A stretch of DNA of 64,000 bases, from NCBI RefSeq assembly GCF_018070045.1, contig NZ_JAGPYK010000007.1, positions 248,001 through 312,000 of the forward strand, given 5' to 3'. The notes below the pieces were generated by a model. The model worked only from the letters and a program-made list of their open reading frames with translations. It had not been told where the DNA came from and did not search any database. This DNA is from Micromonospora sp. U21. GTDB lineage: Bacteria; Actinomycetota; Actinomycetes; Mycobacteriales; Micromonosporaceae. A program made the position numbers and the translations under genes. Shown piece by piece: positions 1-9,249 of this stretch (positions are counted from its first letter, which is position 1; every line of letters starts with the position of its first letter).

Positions 1-24
1 GCCCTTCCAACTGCTCGTACCCAT
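1..24 (-). CDS. Start of a gene cut by the window edge (possible immunity protein)
   Basis: An ATG lies 15 bases beyond the stop of the toxin-like gene, on the same strand, with a GGGGAG ribosome binding site 9 bases upstream of it. Eight codons are visible (Met-Gly-Thr-Ser-Ser-Trp-Lys-Gly) before the window ends. In polymorphic toxin loci the gene directly after the toxin is usually its immunity protein, so that is the natural guess, but nothing in eight residues can confirm it. Confidence 0.45.
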
Positions 25-38
25 GCTCGTGAGCTCCC

Positions 39-1124
39 CTAGAAGATCTTGCTGCCGTCCCAGGCCAGGATCGGGACGTCGCCGAGACCGTTGCGCTTGA
101 ACTCGGCGTCGAGATTGGCCATGTGGCTGACGTCGGGCTGGTAATGGCCGCTGCGCGCCGTCGCGTGCTGGACCATACCGTCCTTGACGATCAGCTCGCC
201 CGCCGCAGCGACCGGCTGCCCGTTACCCAGCGTCGAGTGGTGGAAGTCGCCCACCTTCTGGTAGTTGGACGCGTAGATGTTGCCGTTCCGGTCCATCACG
301 AAGATCGCCTGGCCGTTTCCGCTGAACACGGTCTGGGCGCTCGAGGTGTCGAACGGCTCGCCGTTCCTCGCGCTGCGCAGGACGCCGTTGCCGTCGAAGA
401 ACACCCGGTGCTGTTCGAGTTCCTCCGGACTGAGCCGGCGCACCGCCGTGGGGAAGTGCCCTCCAGGCAGGTGTTCGTTCCGGTACTTGTCGAGCATCGG
501 CTTGGTGTTGTGGTAGCGGGGCGTGGTGTGCGGGCCGGGCACGCCGGGTCGTCCCGGGCCGCCCCGTCTCGGGCCCTTGCTGGTGAACCGGCGCAGCAGC
601 GTCTTCGCCCGCTTCAGCAACCGCGGAATGATCTCCTTGACGACCCGCTCGACGACCTCCTTGACAATCCGTTGAATCGCCATCCGGGCCAGGCCGATCG
701 AGACGGGGATCTGGGCCAGCGAGGCACCGAGGGTGGGGGCCGCCGCCGCCAGCGCGATCGCCACCTGCACCACGAGGATCGTCAGCTGGACGATGACGAG
801 GATCTTCTGCGTCAGGGTGATGATGGCCATCACCAGCAACGCCATGGCGATCAGCTCGGCGGCCTGCGCGCCGTCCTCCATCCGGCGCGGCGCACCCTCC
901 TCGCCTCGCCACGCCTGCTCGAACGCGCGGACGTCGTCCCCGCTGTTCGTCGCCCCGACCTTCGCTGCGCCCGCCTCCGCCTCCGCGAGCGTCGTGCGCA
1001 GCCGGCCGGCGAACGCGAACCACAGCTGCGACGCCTCGAACAGCAGCTCCTCATCGGCGGTCGGCCAGGTGAAGCCGACCCAGCCCAGGGCCTCGACGAG
1101 CTCAGGAGGTAGCTGCATACCCAT
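39..1124 (-). CDS. Polymorphic-toxin-like protein with IQM-like C-terminal domain
   Basis: Protein of 361 residues. The N-terminal ~90 residues are helical (Met-Gly-Met-Gln-Leu start). A long hydrophobic stretch, roughly residues 90-160, could form two or three membrane segments, followed by a basic linker rich in Arg, Lys, Gly and Pro. The last ~100 residues form a distinct globular domain with the signatures FHHSTLGNGQPVAAAGEL and SGHYQP. That pattern resembles the C-terminal domain of plant IQM calmodulin-binding proteins and of uncharacterised bacterial proteins; the resemblance is from memory. ATG at 1124 was chosen for a GGAG site 7 bases upstream. The gene overlaps the WXG100-like gene by 23 bases, so it is probably co-translated and may be exported by an ESX (type VII) system. 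A toxin role is inferred from architecture and from the small gene starting after the stop. Confidence 0.6.
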   Translation of the reverse strand: MGMQLPPELVEALGWVGFTWPTADEELLFEASQLWFAFAGRLRTTLAEAEAGAAKVGATNSGDDVRAFEQAWRGEEGAPRRMEDGAQAAELIAMALLVMAIITLTQKILVIVQLTILVVQVAIALAAAAPTLGASLAQIPVSIGLARMAIQRIVKEVVERVVKEIIPRLLKRAKTLLRRFTSKGPRRGGPGRPGVPGPHTTPRYHNTKPMLDKYRNEHLPGGHFPTAVRRLSPEELEQHRVFFDGNGVLRSARNGEPFDTSSAQTVFSGNGQAIFVMDRNGNIYASNYQKVGDFHHSTLGNGQPVAAAGELIVKDGMVQHATARSGHYQPDVSHMANLDAEFKRNGLGDVPILAWDGSKIF

Positions 1125-1443
1125 GGGGCAGCTCCATCCTCGTGAAAAGTTCGGCGTTGGCGGTGTCGGTCGCCTCGTGTGCGTCGGCATTGAGGTCGAG
1201 GTTCGCGGCGGCCTCCAGCAACTGGTCGGCCATCGACCGGTACACGTCGAGCGCATGCGTCAGAACCTCGACGTACACGGCTCCAAAGAGCGAGCCCGCC
1301 TCGTCGGCGCCCCACGGATTTCCCGCGCCGTTCACCGTCGATTCGAGGCTGGCGATCTCTGTGCCGAGCTGCTGGCCGGTGACTGCGAGCAACCGCGCCG
1401 CGGCATGGAGAGCGTCGACGTCGACCTGAATCCCGTCGGACAT
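1102..1443 (-). CDS. WXG100-like ESX-associated protein
   Basis: Small helical protein of 113 residues starting Met-Ser-Asp-Gly-Ile. It is predicted to form a helix-turn-helix hairpin, with the turn carrying the motif NPWGADEAGSLF, like the WxG turn of WXG100 family type VII secretion substrates and chaperone-like partners. The C-terminus extends about 15 residues and overlaps the next gene. It lies between a YbaB-like gene and a putative toxin gene on the same strand, four bases after the former. This order is common in actinobacterial ESX toxin loci and suggests it pairs with or escorts the downstream protein. No secretion machinery genes are in the window. Confidence 0.65.
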   Translation of the reverse strand: MSDGIQVDVDALHAAARLLAVTGQQLGTEIASLESTVNGAGNPWGADEAGSLFGAVYVEVLTHALDVYRSMADQLLEAAANLDLNADAHEATDTANAELFTRMELPHGYAATS

Positions 1444-1447
1444 GGGC

Positions 1448-1906
1448 TCAGCGTCGATCCATCCGGCGGGTGACGGCATCCAGGTCGCCGATCATCCGCT
1501 CGAACCCGCGGAACGCCTCCTCCGAGACGCGTTCGAGCTGCCCGGTCAGGGCCGCGCTGTCGGCGCCGACGGCGGCCGTCAGCTCGGCGCGCCGGGCGCG
1601 CTCGTCGGCCTGTGCCGCCTTGACCGCCTCCAGGACGTATTCGGCGATCGCGCTGGTGCCGGCTCGGGAAAGGCTCGGGTCGATCACCAGAGTCTCCAGG
1701 CCGCCGAAGGCGGACACCTCCGCCTCGACGAGACCGTCACCGCCGGTGCCCCGCCCCACCATCTGCTCGGCGGCCGGTACGGCCCGGTCGCCCTGCTCGT
1801 CGGCCCCGTCCGGCTGCGCCGAGGTGGAGCCCGTGGCCTGGCTCAGCAGGCGCATCGCCTCTTCGAGCGAGCGACTCAGGCCGGACGGATCGATTCCGCT
1901 CGTCAT
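1448..1906 (-). CDS. YbaB/EbfC-like protein of an ESX toxin locus
   Basis: Acidic, helix-rich protein of 152 residues beginning Met-Thr-Ser-Gly-Ile-Asp. Its central beta segment and long C-terminal helix (LERVSEEAFRGFERMIGDL) resemble the YbaB/EbfC nucleoid-associated fold, which is often found at the head of actinobacterial WXG100/toxin operons, where its role is unknown. ATG at 1906 has GGGGGAC directly upstream. It is the first gene of the three-gene minus-strand locus. The family assignment rests on size, composition and context rather than on a clear motif. Confidence 0.5.
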   Translation of the reverse strand: MTSGIDPSGLSRSLEEAMRLLSQATGSTSAQPDGADEQGDRAVPAAEQMVGRGTGGDGLVEAEVSAFGGLETLVIDPSLSRAGTSAIAEYVLEAVKAAQADERARRAELTAAVGADSAALTGQLERVSEEAFRGFERMIGDLDAVTRRMDRR

Positions 1907-2045
1907 GCTCGTCCCCCTACGACTCGCAGTCCTCATCCGGTGAGCGACAGTACCAACGCGACACCTGCCCTCGCGGCCCTCAATCCTTAATGGAGTGAAT
2001 GGACGGCCGATGACCTGCCGGTCCTCGTTGGACGTGTTCAGATGG

Positions 2046-3265
2046 TCATCGGGGGGAGGCCAGGGCGGCGGCCAGGAGGGTCGCCAGTTTGGCGGTGCGG
2101 GCGGCATTGTGCAGGATGGCGCGCAGCCGGTCGTATTCGACGCGCGGCACCGCCGGCCGCTCGTTGACCACCAGCCCGGCGAGGAGCTGCCGGTCGGCCC
2201 GGCCACGGATCCGGGTCTTGCCCGGGTGCACCCGGAAGCCCTCGTCCCGGGTCACCTCGGTCACCGCGGCGAGCAGGTCGGCGACCCGCCGGGGCGGCAG
2301 CTCGCCGGAGAAGGCGAGGTCGTCGGCGTACCGCTGGTAATCGAGGTCGAAGGCGGCGGCCAGCCCGGTCAACCGGCGGTCGAGCCGGAACGCGCAGAGG
2401 TTGGCCAGCGCCGGGGAGGTCGGGGCCCCCTGCGGGAGGTGCCCGGCGCGCAGCACGGCCAGCCGCCAGGGCCGCTCGGGCAGGTCGGCCGGGGCGGCAC
2501 GGAGCACCGCCGGTGGCGTCCGGGTGGTGCAGATCGCGGCGAGCGCGTGCGCGACCGGCTCCGGAAAGCCGGCGGTACGGAACAGCCCGTACACCCGCCG
2601 GGCCGGCACGCTGCCGAAGAACGCGGCCAGGTCGACGCGGACCACCACCGCCCGCCCGGCGTGCGCGGCCGCGAAGGTGTGCGCCGAGCGGCCCGGCACG
2701 AACCCGTGCGCCGCCGGATGCACCGGCAGCGGCCCCAGCACCTCGGCGAGCAGCCGCCGGTGCAGGGCGCGCAGCCGCGGCTTCGGCGCCTCGATCAACC
2801 GGCCGCCGACGGCCCAGCGATACCGGTAGTGGGGCAGACGCTGATCGTTGGCACGGCGGTTCATCGCCCGCCGGTCGGCGTACCAGTCGAGCTGGTCCGG
2901 GGTCAGGTCGAGCAGCCGGGCAAGGTCGGCCAGGTCGTCCAGGACCGGGGTCGACCAGGGCCGGCGGACCGTGCGGGCCGGCGTCACCGGCCGGGCCCGG
3001 ACCGCGACGGTCTGGCCGCGCCGCCGCGCCGCACCGACCGCCTCGGCCAGCAGCGCCAGGTCGGCGAGGAAGGCGGCCAGCTCCCGGGGCCGGTCGCGCG
3101 GGGCCCGGGGGTACGCGGCGAGCGCGGCGTCCGCGACCGGCCACAGCCACCGGCGGCGCACCCCAGCGCCCGCCCGCCGGATGCGACCAGGTCGCCGCGT
3201 TGCCACCGATCGGCCGCCAGGAACGCGTCGGCGAGCGCGACGGCCAGGGAGTCGACGGTCGTCAC
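2046..3265 (-). CDS. Retron reverse transcriptase, apparent frameshift near N-terminus
   Basis: RNA-directed DNA polymerase of the retron family. The uninterrupted body (371 residues) shows the RT blocks in order: HGFVPGRS, VDLAAFF with the first catalytic Asp, LPQGAPTSPALAN, RYADDLAFSG (YADD encoded at 2319-2330), HPGKTR and AGLVVNE. It strongly resembles the myxobacterial Mx162-type enzyme. Retron hallmarks are only partly kept: the NAxxH motif reads FAAAH and VTG reads LAG. An N-terminal segment matching the expected helical lead-in (GTG at 3265, 35 residues) is in a different frame and joins the body at a run of four C at 3161-3164; one extra base would give a protein of about 406 residues. 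The alternatives are a real mutation, a sequencing error, or initiation at the in-frame GTG at 3161. The gene starts 21 bases after the a2 repeat of the ncRNA. No fused or adjacent effector was recognised. Confidence 0.85.
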
Positions 3266-3285
3266 GGCCGGCCCGGGTTGGATGA

Positions 3286-3452
3286 CAACGTGCCCCGACG
3301 AATCCCGGTCGTACGGGTGCACAGGCTCGCGTAGCGTGCCTGTGCACCCGTGGTGTGGTGCCCAGGTGGATGCGACGCCCCCGGGGTTGCCCCGGAGAGA
3401 CTCCGACCGCGTCCCCGGAAGGGGCGCGGCCAGGTCAGCTCGGGGCACGCTG
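3286..3452 (-). ncRNA. Predicted retron msr-msd RNA with a1/a2 repeats
   Basis: Directly upstream of the reverse transcriptase lies a stretch with the full order expected of a retron ncRNA. The a1 and a2 arms are a perfect 10-base inverted repeat (3440-3449 with 3289-3298; two further pairs beyond one mismatch). Just after a1 the RNA reads AGC, with a G at 3439 suited to be the branching guanosine. Then come two short GC-rich stem-loops for msr: 3407-3429, nine pairs with one bulge, and 3381-3395, six pairs with a 3-base loop. A long hairpin for msd follows at 3313-3351, with 14 perfect pairs and an 11-base loop. The stems and spacing are read directly from the sequence; the msr/msd roles and the branch site are inference from known retrons. 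It is about 167 nt in all. Confidence 0.72.
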
Positions 3453-3486
3453 CCATCCGGGCAGCGTATCCCCGGTCGCCCGGTGC

Positions 3487-3511
3487 CGGCGGGTCCGTGG
3501 CCGGCCCGCCG
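3487..3511 (-). terminator. GC-rich hairpin after the beta-oxidation operon
   Basis: A perfect 7-base inverted repeat, CGGCGGG with CCCGCCG around an 11-base loop, lies seven bases past the stop of the acyl-CoA racemase gene. It has no U-tract, as is usual for actinobacterial terminator hairpins. It would separate the operon from the retron downstream on the same strand. Confidence 0.4.
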
Positions 3512-3517
3512 CGCGGG

Positions 3518-4663
3518 TCACCGCCAGTCGGTGAGGATCGTGTCGACCGGTAGGACGTCCCGCTCCGGGTCCGGCGCCGGGGCTGGCTGGCCGGCCGGCG
3601 TCCGGTCGAAGCGGGGCGCCGGGGCCGGCTGGATCTCGCCGCCCACCTCGACGAAGGTGCCCCGGGCGGCATTGTGCGGATGCCGGTGCGCCTCGCGGGG
3701 GGCGAGCACCGGCGCGACGCACGCGTCCAGGTCGGCGAAGACCGCCGTCCACTCGTCCCGGCTCCGCTCGGCGAACCGTTCGGTGAACCGCCGGCGCAGC
3801 TCGTCCCAGCCGCTCGGGTCGTACTGGGCGGGCAGGTCCGGCTCGTCGGCGAGGCCGAGGCCGGTCAGCAGCTCGGCGTAGAACGCCGGTTCCATCGCGC
3901 CGACGGCCATGAAGCCGCCGTCGGCGGTGCGGTACGTGTCGTAGAACGGCGCCCCGCCGTCGAACACGTTGCGCCCACGCGGTGCCGCCCACAACCCGGT
4001 GCCGAGCAGCCCGTGCAGGAACGCGGTGAGCAGTGCGGAACCGTCCACCATCGCCGCGTCGACCACCTGGCCGGCACCGGAGCGTTCCCGTTCCAGCAGT
4101 GCGGCCAGCACGCCCACGGCGAGCAGCATGCCGCCCCCGCCGAAGTCGCCGAGCAGGTTCATCGGGGCGTACGGACGCTCGCCGGCCCGACCCAGTGGCT
4201 CCAGCGCTCCGGCCACCGCAATGTAGTCGATGTCATGCCCGGCCCGGGGCGCCAGCGGGCCCTCCTGACCCCAGCCGGTCATCCGCGCGTACACGAGCCG
4301 GGGATTGCGGGCCCGGCAGGTGTCCGGCCCGAAGCCCAGCCGCTCGGCCACCCCCGGCCGGTACGCCTCCACCAGCACGTCCGCCCGTTCCACCAGGCGC
4401 AGCAGGTCCGCCACCCCGGCCGGTGACTTCAGGTCCAGCGCGGTCACCCGCCGGCCGCGTTGCAACGGCCCGACGGTCGGCGCGGCCAACCGCCCCGCAG
4501 CCGGGCCGCCCGGCCGGTCCACCCGCACCACGTCCGCGCCGAGGTCGGCGAGCACCATGCAGCCGAACGGCGCCGGAGCGAGGCTGGCCAACTCGACAAC
4601 GCGTACCCCGGCCAGCGGCCCGCCGCGCCCTGGCCCGTCCGCCGGCCGGTCGGTGGCCGTCAC
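3518..4663 (-). CDS. Alpha-methylacyl-CoA racemase (class III CoA-transferase family)
   Basis: Enzyme of 381 residues that epimerises 2-methyl-branched acyl-CoA thioesters so that they can enter beta-oxidation. The class III CoA-transferase fold is clear. The residues match the racemase branch: His143 in GHDIDY and Asp173 in NLLGDFGGGGM correspond to the catalytic His/Asp pair of AMACR/MCR enzymes, instead of the Asp nucleophile used by true CoA-transferases. GTG at 4663 overlaps the stop of the upstream hydratase/dehydrogenase gene (GTGA), indicating translational coupling. It is the last gene of the operon. Its presence suggests the operon handles branched-chain or isoprenoid/sterol side-chain acyl-CoAs. 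A transferase activity cannot be excluded. Confidence 0.82.
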   Translation of the reverse strand: MTATDRPADGPGRGGPLAGVRVVELASLAPAPFGCMVLADLGADVVRVDRPGGPAAGRLAAPTVGPLQRGRRVTALDLKSPAGVADLLRLVERADVLVEAYRPGVAERLGFGPDTCRARNPRLVYARMTGWGQEGPLAPRAGHDIDYIAVAGALEPLGRAGERPYAPMNLLGDFGGGGMLLAVGVLAALLERERSGAGQVVDAAMVDGSALLTAFLHGLLGTGLWAAPRGRNVFDGGAPFYDTYRTADGGFMAVGAMEPAFYAELLTGLGLADEPDLPAQYDPSGWDELRRRFTERFAERSRDEWTAVFADLDACVAPVLAPREAHRHPHNAARGTFVEVGGEIQPAPAPRFDRTPAGQPAPAPDPERDVLPVDTILTDWR

Positions 4664-6828
4664 GCGGCGCTCACCGCTTCGGCGGGGCGGGTGGCCGAGG
4701 CGGCGAGCCGGTCGACCAGGTCGGCGGGGGGCGTGAACCGGTCGCCGTAGCGGGCGGCCAGCTCGGTGGCGCGGGCCGCGAAGCCGGCCGGACCGGCCCC
4801 GTACTGCCGGATGTAGCGGATCACCCCGCCGGTCCAGGCCGGGAAGCCGATGCCGAGGATCGAGCCGATGTTGGCGTCGGTCTCGGTCCGCAGCACCCCC
4901 TCGTCCAGGCAGCGCAGCGCGTCCAGCGCCTCGGCGAAGAGCATCCGCTCCTGGAGGTCGGTGAACGGCACCGCCCGCCCCGCGTCGGTGGTCAGGTCGG
5001 CGAGACCGCTCCACAACCGACCCCGGGTGCCGTCGGCGTACCCGTAGAAGCCGCGCCCGGCGCCGCGCCCCGGCCGGTCGTACGCGTCCACCAGCTCGTC
5101 CACGAGCCGGTGTGCGGGCAGCGGCAGGACGCCTTCGCCGGCCGCCTCGAACTGTCGACGGATCCGTTGGATCAGGGTGAGGCTCACCTCGTCGGCCAGC
5201 GCCAGTGGCCCGGTCGGGTAGCCGGCCTGTAGGGCGGCCTGCTCCACCGAGGCGGCCGGCACCCCCTCGGCGACCATGCCGACCGCCTCGTCGATGAACC
5301 GGCCGATGACGCGGCTCGTGAAGAAGCCCCGGCCGTCGTTGACCACGATCGGGGTCTTGCCGATCCGCCGGCCCAGGTCGAACGCCCGCGCCAGCGCGGC
5401 GTCGCCGGTACGCCCGCCGACCACGATCTCCAGCAGCGGCATCCGGTCCACGGGCGAGAAGAAGTGCATGCCGATGAAGTCGGCCGGGCGGTCCACGCCT
5501 TCGGCCAGTCCGGTGATCGGCAGGGTGGAGGTGTTGGACGCGAGCAGGGCGCCCGGTGCCAGCACCGGCAGCACCTCGGCGAAGACCGACCGTTTCAGCG
5601 CGGGGTCCTCGAAGACCGCCTCAATCACCGCGTCGCAACCGGCCAGCGCGTCCACCCGGTCGGAGGTGGTGATCCGGTCCAGCACGGCTCGGGCGTCCGC
5701 CTCGGTCGCGCGGCCCTTGCGGACCTTCCGCGCCAGCAGCCGCTCGGCGTGCGCCCGCGCCCGGCCCGCGGCCTCCGGCGAGACGTCCTTCACCACCACG
5801 TCCAGGCCGGCGCTGGCGCAGGCGTACGCGATGCCGGCGCCCATCATGCCGGCACCCAGCACCGCGACCCGGCGCACCGGCGCGACGTCCACCCCGGATG
5901 GCCGGGTCGCGCCGCCGTTGACGGCCTTCAGATCGAAGAAGAACGCGCCGATCATGTTCTTCGCGACCTGCCCGGTGAGCAGACCGATCAGGTGCCGGGT
6001 CTCCACGGTGAACGCGGTCTCCAGGTCGACCTGGGCGCCCTCGACGGCGGTGGCCAGGATGGCCTCCGGCGCCGGCAGCCGGGCACCCTTGAGCTGCTTA
6101 CGCAGGGTCGCCGGGAAGGCCGGCAGTTGCGCGGCCAGCGACCGACTGGACGGGGTGCCGCCGGGCATCCGGTAGTCCGGCCGGTCCCACGGCTGGGTCG
6201 GGTGGGGATTGGCGGCGATCCAGGCCCGGGCCCGGGCCAGCAGCTCCGCCGGGGTCGCCACCACCTCGTCGACCAGCCCGGCAGCCTGGGCGTCGATCGG
6301 GCGCATCCGCCGACCGGTGAGCAGCACCGTGGTCAGCGCCCCGGCCAGGCCGAGCATCCGCACGGTCCGGGTGACCCCGCCGGCGCCGGGCAGCAGGCCC
6401 AGGGTCACCTCGGGCAGCCCGAGCCGGCTGTCGGGCACGTCCAGGGCGACCCGGTGGTGGCAGGCCAGCGCGATCTCCAGGCCGCCGCCGAGCGCCGAGC
6501 CGTTGACGGCGGCGACCACTGGCCGGCCCAGCGTCTCCAGCCGGCGCAGGTCCCGCTTGATGGTGCCGAGCAGTTCGGCCAGCGCGGGCGCGTCGGCGCG
6601 CGTCGCCCGGGCCATCTCCGGCAGGTCGCCGCCAGCGAAGAAGGTCGACTTCGCGCTGGTCACGACGACCCCGGTCAGCTCGTCGCGCTCGGCCTCCAGC
6701 CGGTCCAGCACCGCGCTCATCGACGCGGCGTACGCCCGGTTCATCGTGTTGGCGGACTGGTCGGGGTCGTCCAGGGTGAGCGTGACGATGCCGTCGGCGC
6801 CGCGGTCGTACCGGATGGTGTCGGTCAT
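4660..6828 (-). CDS. Enoyl-CoA hydratase / 3-hydroxyacyl-CoA dehydrogenase fusion (FadB/FadJ type)
   Basis: Multifunctional beta-oxidation enzyme of 722 residues, the usual length for the family. Residues ~1-190 form the crotonase domain, with the oxyanion-hole motif FFAGGDL and [17 protein letters not shown]. Residues ~310-500 form the NAD-binding dehydrogenase domain, with the Rossmann signature [17 protein letters not shown] and the catalytic-region motif [10 protein letters not shown]. The C-terminal dehydrogenase domain follows, including [18 protein letters not shown] at 6828 has GGAGGACGACC just upstream. It sits 14 bases after the thiolase gene and overlaps the racemase gene. Together with the thiolase it would convert enoyl-CoA to 3-ketoacyl-CoA in the cytoplasm. 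Confidence 0.93.
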   Translation of the reverse strand: MTDTIRYDRGADGIVTLTLDDPDQSANTMNRAYAASMSAVLDRLEAERDELTGVVVTSAKSTFFAGGDLPEMARATRADAPALAELLGTIKRDLRRLETLGRPVVAAVNGSALGGGLEIALACHHRVALDVPDSRLGLPEVTLGLLPGAGGVTRTVRMLGLAGALTTVLLTGRRMRPIDAQAAGLVDEVVATPAELLARARAWIAANPHPTQPWDRPDYRMPGGTPSSRSLAAQLPAFPATLRKQLKGARLPAPEAILATAVEGAQVDLETAFTVETRHLIGLLTGQVAKNMIGAFFFDLKAVNGGATRPSGVDVAPVRRVAVLGAGMMGAGIAYACASAGLDVVVKDVSPEAAGRARAHAERLLARKVRKGRATEADARAVLDRITTSDRVDALAGCDAVIEAVFEDPALKRSVFAEVLPVLAPGALLASNTSTLPITGLAEGVDRPADFIGMHFFSPVDRMPLLEIVVGGRTGDAALARAFDLGRRIGKTPIVVNDGRGFFTSRVIGRFIDEAVGMVAEGVPAASVEQAALQAGYPTGPLALADEVSLTLIQRIRRQFEAAGEGVLPLPAHRLVDELVDAYDRPGRGAGRGFYGYADGTRGRLWSGLADLTTDAGRAVPFTDLQERMLFAEALDALRCLDEGVLRTETDANIGSILGIGFPAWTGGVIRYIRQYGAGPAGFAARATELAARYGDRFTPPADLVDRLAASATRPAEAVSAA

Positions 6829-6842
6829 GGTCGTCCTCCGGA

Positions 6843-8057
6843 TCAGCCGCGCTCGATGACGGTGGCGACGCCCATGCCGCCGCCGATGCAGAGGGTCACC
6901 ACGGCGCGGCGCAGGTCGCGCCGCTCCAACTCGTCCAACGCCGTGCCGAGCAGCATCGCGCCGGTCGCGCCGAGTGGGTGGCCGAGGGCGATCGCCCCGC
7001 CGTTGACGTTCACCCGGTCCGGGTCCAGTCCCAGGTCGCGGACGTACTTGAGCACCACCGCGGCGAACGCCTCGTTGATCTCGAACAGGTCGATGTCGGC
7101 GAGGGTCAGCCCGGCGGCGGCGAGCGCCTTGTGGGTGGCCGGGATCGGGCCGGTCAGCATCAGCGTCGGGTCGGCGCCGCTGACCGCCGCGCCGACGATC
7201 CGGGCGCGCGGGGTGAGGCCGAGGTCCCGGCCGACCTCCGCCGAGCCGATCAGCACCAGCGCCGCGCCGTCCACGATGCCGGACGAGTTGCCGGCGTGGT
7301 GGACGTGCTCGATCGCCTCCAGCCAGTGGAACTTCTGCAACGCGACCGCGTCGAAGCCGGCAGCCTCGCCCATGGTGGCGAAGGACGGGGTGAGCCGGGC
7401 CAGCGCCTCCCGGGTGGTCTCCGGGCGGGGGTGCTCGTCCACGGTGAGGATGTCCAGCCCGTTGCCGTCACGGACCGGCACCACCGAGCGGGCGAAGTGG
7501 CCGCCGGCCCACGCCTTGGCGGCCCGCTCCTGCGAGCGCAGCGCGTAGCCGTCCACGTCGTCGCGGGTGAAGCCCTCCAGGGTGGCGATCAGGTCGGCGC
7601 TGACGCCCTGCGGCACGAACGAGGTGGCCAGCGCGGTCTGCGGGTCGGTGGCCCAGGCCGCGCCGTCGGCGCCCATCGGCACCCGGGACATCGACTCCAC
7701 CCCGCCGGCGAGCAGTAGGTGCTCCCAGCCGGACCGGATCCGCGCCGCGGCGGAGTTGACCGCCTCCAGCCCGGAGGCGCAGAACCGGTTGAGCTGCACC
7801 CCGCCCACCTGGTCGGGGAGGCCGGCCAGCAGCGCCGCGGCCCGGGCCAGATCGCCGCCCTGCTCACCGACCGGGGTGACGATGCCGAGCAGCAGGTCCT
7901 CCAGCCTGCCGACGTCCAGGCCGGGATTGCGCTCGCGCAGCGCGTCGATCAGGCCGACCACCAGGGAGATCGGCTTCACCCCGTGCAGCGCGCCGGTGTC
8001 CCGGCCGCGTCCGCGCGGGGTGCGGACCGCGTCGTAGACGTACGCCTCAGAGGGCAC
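6843..8057 (-). CDS. Acetyl-CoA acyltransferase (thiolase, FadA type)
   Basis: Thiolase of 404 residues cleaving 3-ketoacyl-CoA to acetyl-CoA and a shortened acyl-CoA. Active-site features are visible: the acyl-accepting Cys93 in [11 protein letters not shown], the GHPLGATGA motif with its catalytic His, and the second cysteine in the C-terminal CIGGGMG. GTG at 8057 lies inside the end of the acyl-CoA dehydrogenase gene (11-base overlap), so the pair is translationally coupled. Length and motifs are complete. Confidence 0.93.
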   Translation of the reverse strand: MPSEAYVYDAVRTPRGRGRDTGALHGVKPISLVVGLIDALRERNPGLDVGRLEDLLLGIVTPVGEQGGDLARAAALLAGLPDQVGGVQLNRFCASGLEAVNSAAARIRSGWEHLLLAGGVESMSRVPMGADGAAWATDPQTALATSFVPQGVSADLIATLEGFTRDDVDGYALRSQERAAKAWAGGHFARSVVPVRDGNGLDILTVDEHPRPETTREALARLTPSFATMGEAAGFDAVALQKFHWLEAIEHVHHAGNSSGIVDGAALVLIGSAEVGRDLGLTPRARIVGAAVSGADPTLMLTGPIPATHKALAAAGLTLADIDLFEINEAFAAVVLKYVRDLGLDPDRVNVNGGAIALGHPLGATGAMLLGTALDELERRDLRRAVVTLCIGGGMGVATVIERG

Positions 8058-9213
8058 GGGCGATCAACTCCTTCATGATCTCGTTGGTGCCGCCGTAGAT
8101 CTTCTGGACGCGGGCGTCGGCGTACATCCGGGCGATCGGGTACTCCGTGGTGTAGCCGTAGCCGCCGAAGAGTTGCAGGCACCGGTCGATGACCTCGCAC
8201 TGGCCGTCGGTCAGCCACCACTTCGCCATCGCGGCGGTGGCCACGTCCAGCTCGCCGCGGGTGTGCCGGACGATGCAGTCGTCCAGGAAGACCCGGCTGA
8301 CCCGGGTGCGGGTGGCGCACTCGGCGAGCACCATCCGGGTGTTCTGGTGGCCCATCAGCGGCTTGCCGAAGGCGGCCCGCTCCCTGGTGTACGCGACGGT
8401 CAGCTCGATCGCACGTTCCATCGCGGCGACCGCGCCGACGCCGATCACCAGTCGCTCCTGCGGGAGCTGCTGCATGAGCTGGATGAAGCCCAGCCCCTCG
8501 GCGCCGCCGAGCAGGTTGTCCGCGGGCACTCGGAACTCGTCGAAGAACAGCTCGGCGGTGTCGTTGGCATGCAGCCCGATCTTGGACAGCAGCCGACCCC
8601 GGCGGAAGCCCTCCGGGTCACCGCTGACCTCGCAGACCAGCAGCGAGACACCGGCCGCCCGCTGCTCGGGGTCGGTCTTCACGGCCACGATGATCAGATC
8701 GGCCAGGCCACCGTTGGTGATGAACGTCTTCGCCCCGGTGACCAGGTAGTCGTCGCCGTCACGGACCGCCCGGGTGCGCATCGCCTGGAGGTCGGAGCCG
8801 CCGTCCGGCTCGGTCATCGCGATCGCGCCGATCAGGTCACCGCTGCACAGGCCGGGCAGCCAGCGCCGCTTCTGCTCCTCGCTGCCGTACGCCGCCAGGT
8901 AACCGGTGACGATGCCACTGTGGACGGCCAGCCCGAGGCTGCTCTCCCCGGTGTACGCCTGCTCGTGCAGCATGACCGCCTCGTGGGTGAATCCGCCGCC
9001 CCCGCCGCCGTACTCCTCGGGGACGGACAGGCCGAGCAGCCCCAGCTCGCCGGCGCGCCGGTAGTGCTCGCGGTCGGGGTGGCCCTGCGCCAGCAGGCGT
9101 TCGGTGTGCGGCAGCACCTCCTTGGTGAAGAAGGTGCGGGCCAGGTCGGCGAGGTCGTCGTGCTCCGGCTGCCGCCAGGGCGAGGGGGGACCGTCGAGTG
9201 GGGGCGTCGGCAT
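8047..9213 (-). CDS. Acyl-CoA dehydrogenase
   Basis: FAD-dependent enzyme of 388 residues performing the first oxidation of beta-oxidation. It has the N-terminal helical domain, the middle beta domain with [12 protein letters not shown] and KTFITNGG, and the C-terminal domain with [21 protein letters not shown] and the YGGTNEIM region that carries the catalytic base. ATG at 9213 (Met-Pro-Thr-Pro) gives the normal family length; upstream GTG codons (9222, 9225) and a TTG at 9249 are in frame. The TTG is better explained as part of a TTGACA promoter element. It is the first gene of a four-gene operon divergent from a TetR gene. Confidence 0.92.
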   Translation of the reverse strand: MPTPPLDGPPSPWRQPEHDDLADLARTFFTKEVLPHTERLLAQGHPDREHYRRAGELGLLGLSVPEEYGGGGGGFTHEAVMLHEQAYTGESSLGLAVHSGIVTGYLAAYGSEEQKRRWLPGLCSGDLIGAIAMTEPDGGSDLQAMRTRAVRDGDDYLVTGAKTFITNGGLADLIIVAVKTDPEQRAAGVSLLVCEVSGDPEGFRRGRLLSKIGLHANDTAELFFDEFRVPADNLLGGAEGLGFIQLMQQLPQERLVIGVGAVAAMERAIELTVAYTRERAAFGKPLMGHQNTRMVLAECATRTRVSRVFLDDCIVRHTRGELDVATAAMAKWWLTDGQCEVIDRCLQLFGGYGYTTEYPIARMYADARVQKIYGGTNEIMKELIARAL

Positions 9214-9219
9214 GTGCAC

Positions 9220-9249
9220 CACCCTCGCCTGCTGTTGGCGGAATGTCAA
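9220..9249 (-). promoter_or_regulatory. Candidate sigma-70 promoter giving a leaderless operon transcript
   Basis: On the minus strand TTGACA (9249-9244) is followed after 17 bases by GAGGGT (9226-9221), which keeps the A2 and T6 of a -10 box. Transcription would then start at or next to the ATG at 9213. Leaderless mRNAs are frequent in actinobacteria, but the -10 match is weak. Confidence 0.4.

Noticed and set aside
2046..3265. Group II intron or diversity-generating retroelement RT
   Set aside because: No maturase/X domain, no intron RNA domain V-like structure, and no template/variable repeats; the RT motifs and upstream RNA fit a retron.
9244..9249. TTG at 9249 as the acyl-CoA dehydrogenase start
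   Set aside because: It adds twelve residues not typical of the family and coincides with a TTGACA element; ATG at 9213 gives the usual length.
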